A stretch of DNA of 64,000 nt from positions 17,840-81,839 of the forward strand of contig QEVL01000018.1 of NCBI GenBank assembly GCA_003577305.1, written 5' to 3'. The notes beneath the pieces were generated by a model. That model saw nothing but the letters and a program-made list of their open reading frames with translations, ran no database searches and was not told the origin of the DNA. Position 1 is the stretch's first letter. Every line of letters starts with the position of its first letter. This document shows, one piece after another, positions 62,153-64,000 of the stretch. This stretch comes from Burkholderiales bacterium. Its GTDB lineage: Bacteria > Pseudomonadota > Gammaproteobacteria > Burkholderiales > Burkholderiaceae_E. A program made the position numbers and the translations under genes.

Positions 62153-62242
62153 GGCCCGGGATCAGGTGCTGTTCTACTGGGATCGCGGTGATGCAACGCG
62201 ATCAAACCGGTATACCGGCACTCTTGGCTCTCCGCTGGACCA

Positions 62243-62668
62243 TCAGGCGGCCTTCCCCTCGAACAGCGTCTCGATCAGCGGGCATTCCGGCCGCGTGCCG
62301 TCCGCACATCGGACGACGACGTCCTTCAGCACTCGCTCCATGCGCTTCAGGTCGGCGATCTTCGCACGCACCTCGGCGAGATGAGCCGCGGCGAGATCCC
62401 GCGCCTCGGCACAGGGCTGGTCACTCTCATCGACGAGACGCAAGAGCGCGCGGACCTCGTCGAGGCAGAAGCCCAGCTCGCGCGCCCGCAGGACGAAGCG
62501 AAGCCGCCGCTCATGATTGGCGTCGTAGCGACGATAGCCGGCGGTCGTGCGCGGCGGCGCGGGCAGCAGCCCGACCTTCTCGTAATAGCGCACAGTTTCG
62601 AGATTGCAGCCTGTTCGCCGGGCGAGCTCGGCCCGCTGAAGGCCCTTCATATCGGAACCGTCGGACAT
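62243..62668 (-). CDS. merR: MerR-type mercury-responsive regulator
   Basis: A 141-residue regulator. The HTH has LQRAELARRTGCNLETVRYYEKVGLLP and GYRRYDANHERRLRFV, then the dimerisation coil. Three Cys match the Hg(II) site of Tn501 MerR: one in QPCAEARDL, two in RCADGTRPECPLIE. The spacing of the last two is one residue shorter. The start MSDGSD has GGGAAG upstream. It is divergent from merT with a MerR-type promoter between. Confidence 0.9.
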   Translation of the reverse strand: MSDGSDMKGLQRAELARRTGCNLETVRYYEKVGLLPAPPRTTAGYRRYDANHERRLRFVLRARELGFCLDEVRALLRLVDESDQPCAEARDLAAAHLAEVRAKIADLKRMERVLKDVVVRCADGTRPECPLIETLFEGKAA

Positions 62669-62682
62669 TGCGAACTTCCCGC

Positions 62683-62713
62683 TTGACTCTGTAATCGCTA
62701 CAGACTTCAAAGT
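62683..62713 (+). promoter_or_regulatory. MerR-controlled mer promoter
   Basis: TTGACT -35 (62683-62688), then a dyad TCTGTA-ATCGC-TACAGA (62688-62704), then CAAAGT (62708-62713) as -10 after a 19-base spacer. The overlong spacer with a central dyad is the hallmark of MerR-activated promoters. Confidence 0.8.
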
Positions 62714-62754
62714 ACCGTGCAATAAGGGTTTCAGCAAGGAAGGCAAGGTCCGAC

Positions 62755-63180
62755 ATGGATGCATCGCGACAGGGAACGGCAGAAATCTTGTCGACCGCAG
62801 GGAACGTGATGACCTCGGCGCGTGACGAGAGCGGTCGGCAGCGCCTGGTCGCCCTCGGCGGCATACTCGGCGCGCTCGCGGCCTCGTCGTGCTGCGTCGT
62901 GCCGCTCGTCCTGTTCAGCCTCGGCGTCGGTGGCGCCTGGGTCGGCAATCTGACGGCGCTCGCGCCGTATAAACCATTGTTCGTCGCTGCAACCACTGGC
63001 GTCCTCGGATACGGCTTCTACCTCGTCTACTGGAAGCCGCGGAGAGCCTGCGCCAACGGTGCCGCCTGCGCAACGCTCGTCCCCAGCCGCCTCGTCCGGA
63101 CCGCACTCTGGATCGCGACGGTGCTCGTTGCAGCCGCCTTCGCGTTCGATTACGTCGCCCCGCTGTTGCTGCCCGTTTGA
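62755..63180 (+). CDS. merT: Mercuric transport protein MerT
   Basis: A 141-residue inner-membrane protein with three hydrophobic helices. Vicinal Cys lie in the first helix (LAASSCCVVPLVLFSLGVGGAW) and a second Cys pair in the loop (RRACANGAACATL). It carries Hg(II) into the cell for reduction. An alternative ATG at 62809 would drop an 18-residue hydrophilic leader. First gene of the mer operon. Confidence 0.92.
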   Translation: MDASRQGTAEILSTAGNVMTSARDESGRQRLVALGGILGALAASSCCVVPLVLFSLGVGGAWVGNLTALAPYKPLFVAATTGVLGYGFYLVYWKPRRACANGAACATLVPSRLVRTALWIATVLVAAAFAFDYVAPLLLPV

Positions 63181-63196
63181 TGTCGAAGGAACTCCC

Positions 63197-63455
63197 ATGA
63201 AGAAGCGCTCGAGCACCATTGCCCTGATCGTCTCGATGATGACGACTCCCGCCGCGTTTGCCGCGGAACGTATCGTGACCTTCGGCGTCGACAACATGAC
63301 CTGCGCCTCGTGCAGGCGTCGCGAACGTGACTGTCTCCTTCGAGTCGAAGACCGCAACAGTGACGTTCGACGACGCGAAGACGAACCCCGGTGCGATCGC
63401 GGCCGCGAGCAGCAGTGCCGGCTTCCCTGCCCACGAGAGGTTGCAGGGTAGTTGA
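63197..63455 (+). pseudogene. merP: Periplasmic mercury-binding protein MerP, deleted and frameshifted
   Basis: The signal peptide (MKKRSSTIALIVSMMTTPAAFA) and metal motif VDNMTCASC are in one frame. The rest of the HMA domain (VANVTVSFESKTATVTFDDAKTN... ending GFPAHERLQGS) is in another, from about 63323. About ten residues that normally follow the CXXC are absent. As written it gives a nonsense tail (CRRRERDCLLRVE). It is the fourth such lesion in the window. Confidence 0.82.
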
Positions 63456-63456
63456 G

Positions 63457-64000
63457 ATGAACGACGCACCACGCACCTGCGATCTCGCCGTGATCGGCGC
63501 CGGCTCGGCCGGCTTCTCAGCCTCGATCACGGCCGCCGATCAGGGCGCACAGGTCGTGCTCATCGGCAGCGGCACCATCGGCGGCACTTGCGTCAATATC
63601 GGCTGCGTACCGTCGAAGACCCTGATCCGCGCCGCCGAGACGCTTCACAACGCTCGCGTGACAGCGCGCTTCGCCGGCATCACGGCCAAGGCCAAACTGA
63701 CCGACTGGCGCAGAACCGTTCAGCAGAAGGACGAGCTCGTTTCCGCACTGCGCCAGGCCAGGTACATCGATCTGCTGTCGGCCTACAACGGGATCACCTA
63801 TCGCGAAGGTTTGGCACGCCTCGTCGAAGGCGGTGTCGAGGTGGACGGCACGAGCATTCCCGCTGCGAAGATCATCATCGCAACCGGTGCGCGACCGGCG
63901 GTCCCTGCGATCCCGGGGATCGAGACCGTACCGTACCTCACGAGCACGACGGCGCTGGACCTCCAGGAGCTGCCGCGCTCGCTGCTCGTCATCGGCGGCG
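63457..64000 (+). CDS. merA: Mercuric reductase MerA (5' part; runs off the window)
   Basis: The first 181 codons of a flavoprotein disulfide reductase. FAD-binding AVIGAGSAGFSASITAADQG and redox-active GGTCVNIGCVPSKTLIRAAE are present; IIIATGARPAVPAIPG follows. No N-terminal HMA domain precedes, as in the short MerA form. It reduces Hg(II) to Hg(0) with NADPH. The ATG follows the merP stop by one base. Confidence 0.94.
   Translation, partial: MNDAPRTCDLAVIGAGSAGFSASITAADQGAQVVLIGSGTIGGTCVNIGCVPSKTLIRAAETLHNARVTARFAGITAKAKLTDWRRTVQQKDELVSALRQARYIDLLSAYNGITYREGLARLVEGGVEVDGTSIPAAKIIIATGARPAVPAIPGIETVPYLTSTTALDLQELPRSLLVIGG

Noticed and set aside
62207..62218. CCGGTATACCGG palindrome between the ATPase and merR genes
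   Set aside because: Short, no T-run and no neighbouring promoter elements; could arise by chance between convergent genes.

Overview
The window is a GC-rich (roughly two-thirds G+C by eye), gene-dense piece of a bacterial chromosome. It most likely comes from a betaproteobacterium of the Burkholderiales type. The gene content fits this (PobA, NnrS, multi-haem cytochrome c, CopA/CopB copper genes, chromosomal mer genes), and so do the many GTG/TTG starts and ATGA/GTGA overlaps. No rRNA, tRNA, CRISPR array or complete mobile element was seen.

Positions 1-22,500 hold stress, redox and anaerobiosis functions. They include a divergent second groEL/hsp20 pair, a TauE exporter, and a PepSY-response regulator-histidine kinase operon. 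A tightly coupled TonB receptor-ABC transporter-NnrS operon follows, whose substrate-binding gene is broken. Next come two phosphoribosyltransferases, a five-haem cytochrome c, PobA, and a leftward string of ferritin-like protein, small conserved protein, hibernation factor, KefB-type antiporter and UspA. Four FNR/Dnr-like dyads (TTGAY-N4-RTCAA type) lie in front of these units, which suggests a low-oxygen or nitrogen-oxide regulon. Positions 22,400-40,900 are more housekeeping: Ogt and Ada-AlkA DNA repair, pyruvate carboxylase, a kexin-like lipoprotein protease followed by what looks like a separate propeptide/chaperone, MgtC/DUF4010, PepN, Fbp, and a PatZ-like acetyltransferase next to an HDAC-like deacetylase.

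From about 40,900 to the end the DNA is accessory. A LysR regulator resembling conjugative-element regulators abuts an IS21 istB remnant fused to a decayed tolC-like gene. A copper island follows: a CopR/CusR-type two-component system, a leftward copA-copB-cupredoxin-P-type ATPase-cytochrome c operon, a second orphan response regulator, and a rightward tolC-small protein-adaptor-RND pump-small protein-P-type ATPase operon. The last pump has CPD in place of CPC. The conserved dyad ATTAC-N6-GTAAT, or a one-mismatch form, precedes each unit. The window ends in a merR/merT-merP-merA mercury operon.

Four genes (the ABC substrate-binding protein, psiF-like, histidine phosphatase and merP) carry short internal losses with frame changes. 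These could be real decay or sequence errors. The best candidates for new biology are the split protease/propeptide pair, the TonB-ABC-NnrS uptake operon with its FNR-type promoter, the five-haem cytochrome, and the CPD-type copper ATPase.
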